Below, one piece after another: positions 63,135 through 64,000 of a DNA stretch of 64,000 nt (the stretch's first letter is position 1; each line of letters opens with the position of its first letter). Source of the stretch: Ophthalmolycus amberensis (lineage: Eukaryota; Chordata; Actinopteri; Perciformes; Zoarcidae); the NCBI GenBank assembly GCA_024529925.1, contig JAFEUB010001020.1, forward strand, positions 691,501-755,500. The letters are read 5' to 3'. The notes beneath the pieces were generated by a model. The model saw only the letters and a list, made by a program, of their open reading frames with translations. It was not told the DNA's origin and ran no database searches. The position numbers and the translations under genes were made by a program.

Positions 63135-64000
63135 GTAACTAATCGATACGAGAAAGCGCCAACTTGGGTACGGGGTCAGGGCTCTTGATGTGGCAGTGGC
63201 CCTGATCTCTCCCAGACTGTTCCACTCTTCCCGCCATCCCCCCCCCACACCCTTCATTTCCTCCCCCGGCGTACATCCTTTGATACGCTAAACAATCGGC
63301 GGCGACGAAGTCCACACCTCGGCTCGCCCTCTCGAGACGCCGGGCTAATTTTCATCTGGCAAAGAGCTCGGTTCGCAGAGGCCAAGCGCTCTTCCATCAC
63401 AGGAAGTTGGTGTTGATGGAGGGGAAAGAGCCTGAAAACAGGCAGATTAGGGCAGCTAAAAAAACAAATAGATGGTGTTCCCAATCATTAACAGCAGAAG
63501 TCTGGAAACTTGGAATTGCTAAAACATTTGCGTTTTCATTTAATTTACCAAGGACTCATTTGTCTTCACGCCAATTAGATGACGCAAGTAATTTGCACAT
63601 GAAACGATGCCGAATCTTGTGCCTGAATATAAACTTTGTAGTTTTCACTGATTCATTCTGTAATATCAAACTATTGACTCTGTCTGGTCCAACTGAAGGC
63701 TGTCAACATGTTGTACCTTTTTGTATACTTTAAATGTCTGTGTACCAGTATGTTTTACCAACAAATCCTCGATGGAAACCATTCATGTGTTTTTATGCAC
63801 ATTTTGAAGTATCACATCAGAAAAGCTGTAGAGAAACTGCAACATTCGATAAAAACCAACTTCTTCAATCGCGCAAAAACGTTTCTACGCCCATGTCGGA
63901 TACGTTCTGATTTGAAAGAACAGCTAAGAGTTGATCAAAACAAATTTCTGAAGACCTCTCTCTCTTTTTGGCGGATTACAGCCTCGGGTAGCCTATAGCA

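Larger units (their letters stand above)
61111..64000. other. Intronic sequence to the window edge
   Basis: TG microsatellite at 62855-62891, YY1-like tandem at 63103-63134, G/C runs near 63239-63247. No ext1 exon 1: no open frame with a signal anchor followed by exostosin sequence. The last kilobase is AT-rich and looks unique. Confidence 0.5.

Overview
This window is nuclear DNA of a teleost fish, probably a percomorph. The evidence is two vertebrate-type coding exons with GT-AG splice sites, very dense CA/GT microsatellites, and several interspersed repeat families I recognise from teleost genomes. There are no prokaryotic features.

The only host protein-coding gene I can support is ext1 (exostosin glycosyltransferase 1) on the minus strand. 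Exon 2 is at 4052-4145 (94 bp) and exon 3 at 446-553 (108 bp). Lengths, phases and encoded residues match vertebrate EXT1 exons 2 and 3, which lie in the GT47 domain of the heparan sulfate co-polymerase. Positions 1-445 are the start of intron 3 and 554-4051 are intron 2. From 4146 to the right edge the window is, by inference, intron 1 (at least 59.8 kb); exon 1 is not present. EXT1 is also known for a giant first intron in mammals.

The intron is filled with repeats. These include microsatellites (a 183-bp AC tract forming the 3' splice site region of exon 3, a 144-bp AC tract at 24 kb and a 306-bp GA tract at 27.2 kb), G or C homopolymers of 19-20 bases, and an AT array with an embedded duplication at 57.1-57.7 kb. 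DNA-transposon relics include an inverted pair of hAT-type MITEs (22044-22519 and 28523-29020), the second with a clean 8-bp target duplication and nested in an older repeat. There is also a second inverted pair of another family (10829-11236 and 19841-20312), a 432-bp element with ~35-bp terminal inverted repeats (45371-45802), a TTAA-flanked element (56428-56782), a LINE-like 3' tail (about 44.1-44.5 kb), and a broken ZBED/hAT transposase gene on the plus strand (54651-56097), antisense to ext1.

Candidate regulatory sequence is limited to motif-level calls: two palindromic RFX X-boxes (7738-7751, 53327-53340), two clusters of homeodomain-type TAAT cores (about 10.28 and 48.6 kb) and a tandem YY1-like motif (63.1 kb). 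Conservation cannot be tested here. I found no RNA gene, no CRISPR and no convincing undescribed gene system. The most interesting biology is the (GU)n architecture at both visible ext1 3' splice sites and the inverted-repeat pairs that would be co-transcribed in intron 1.
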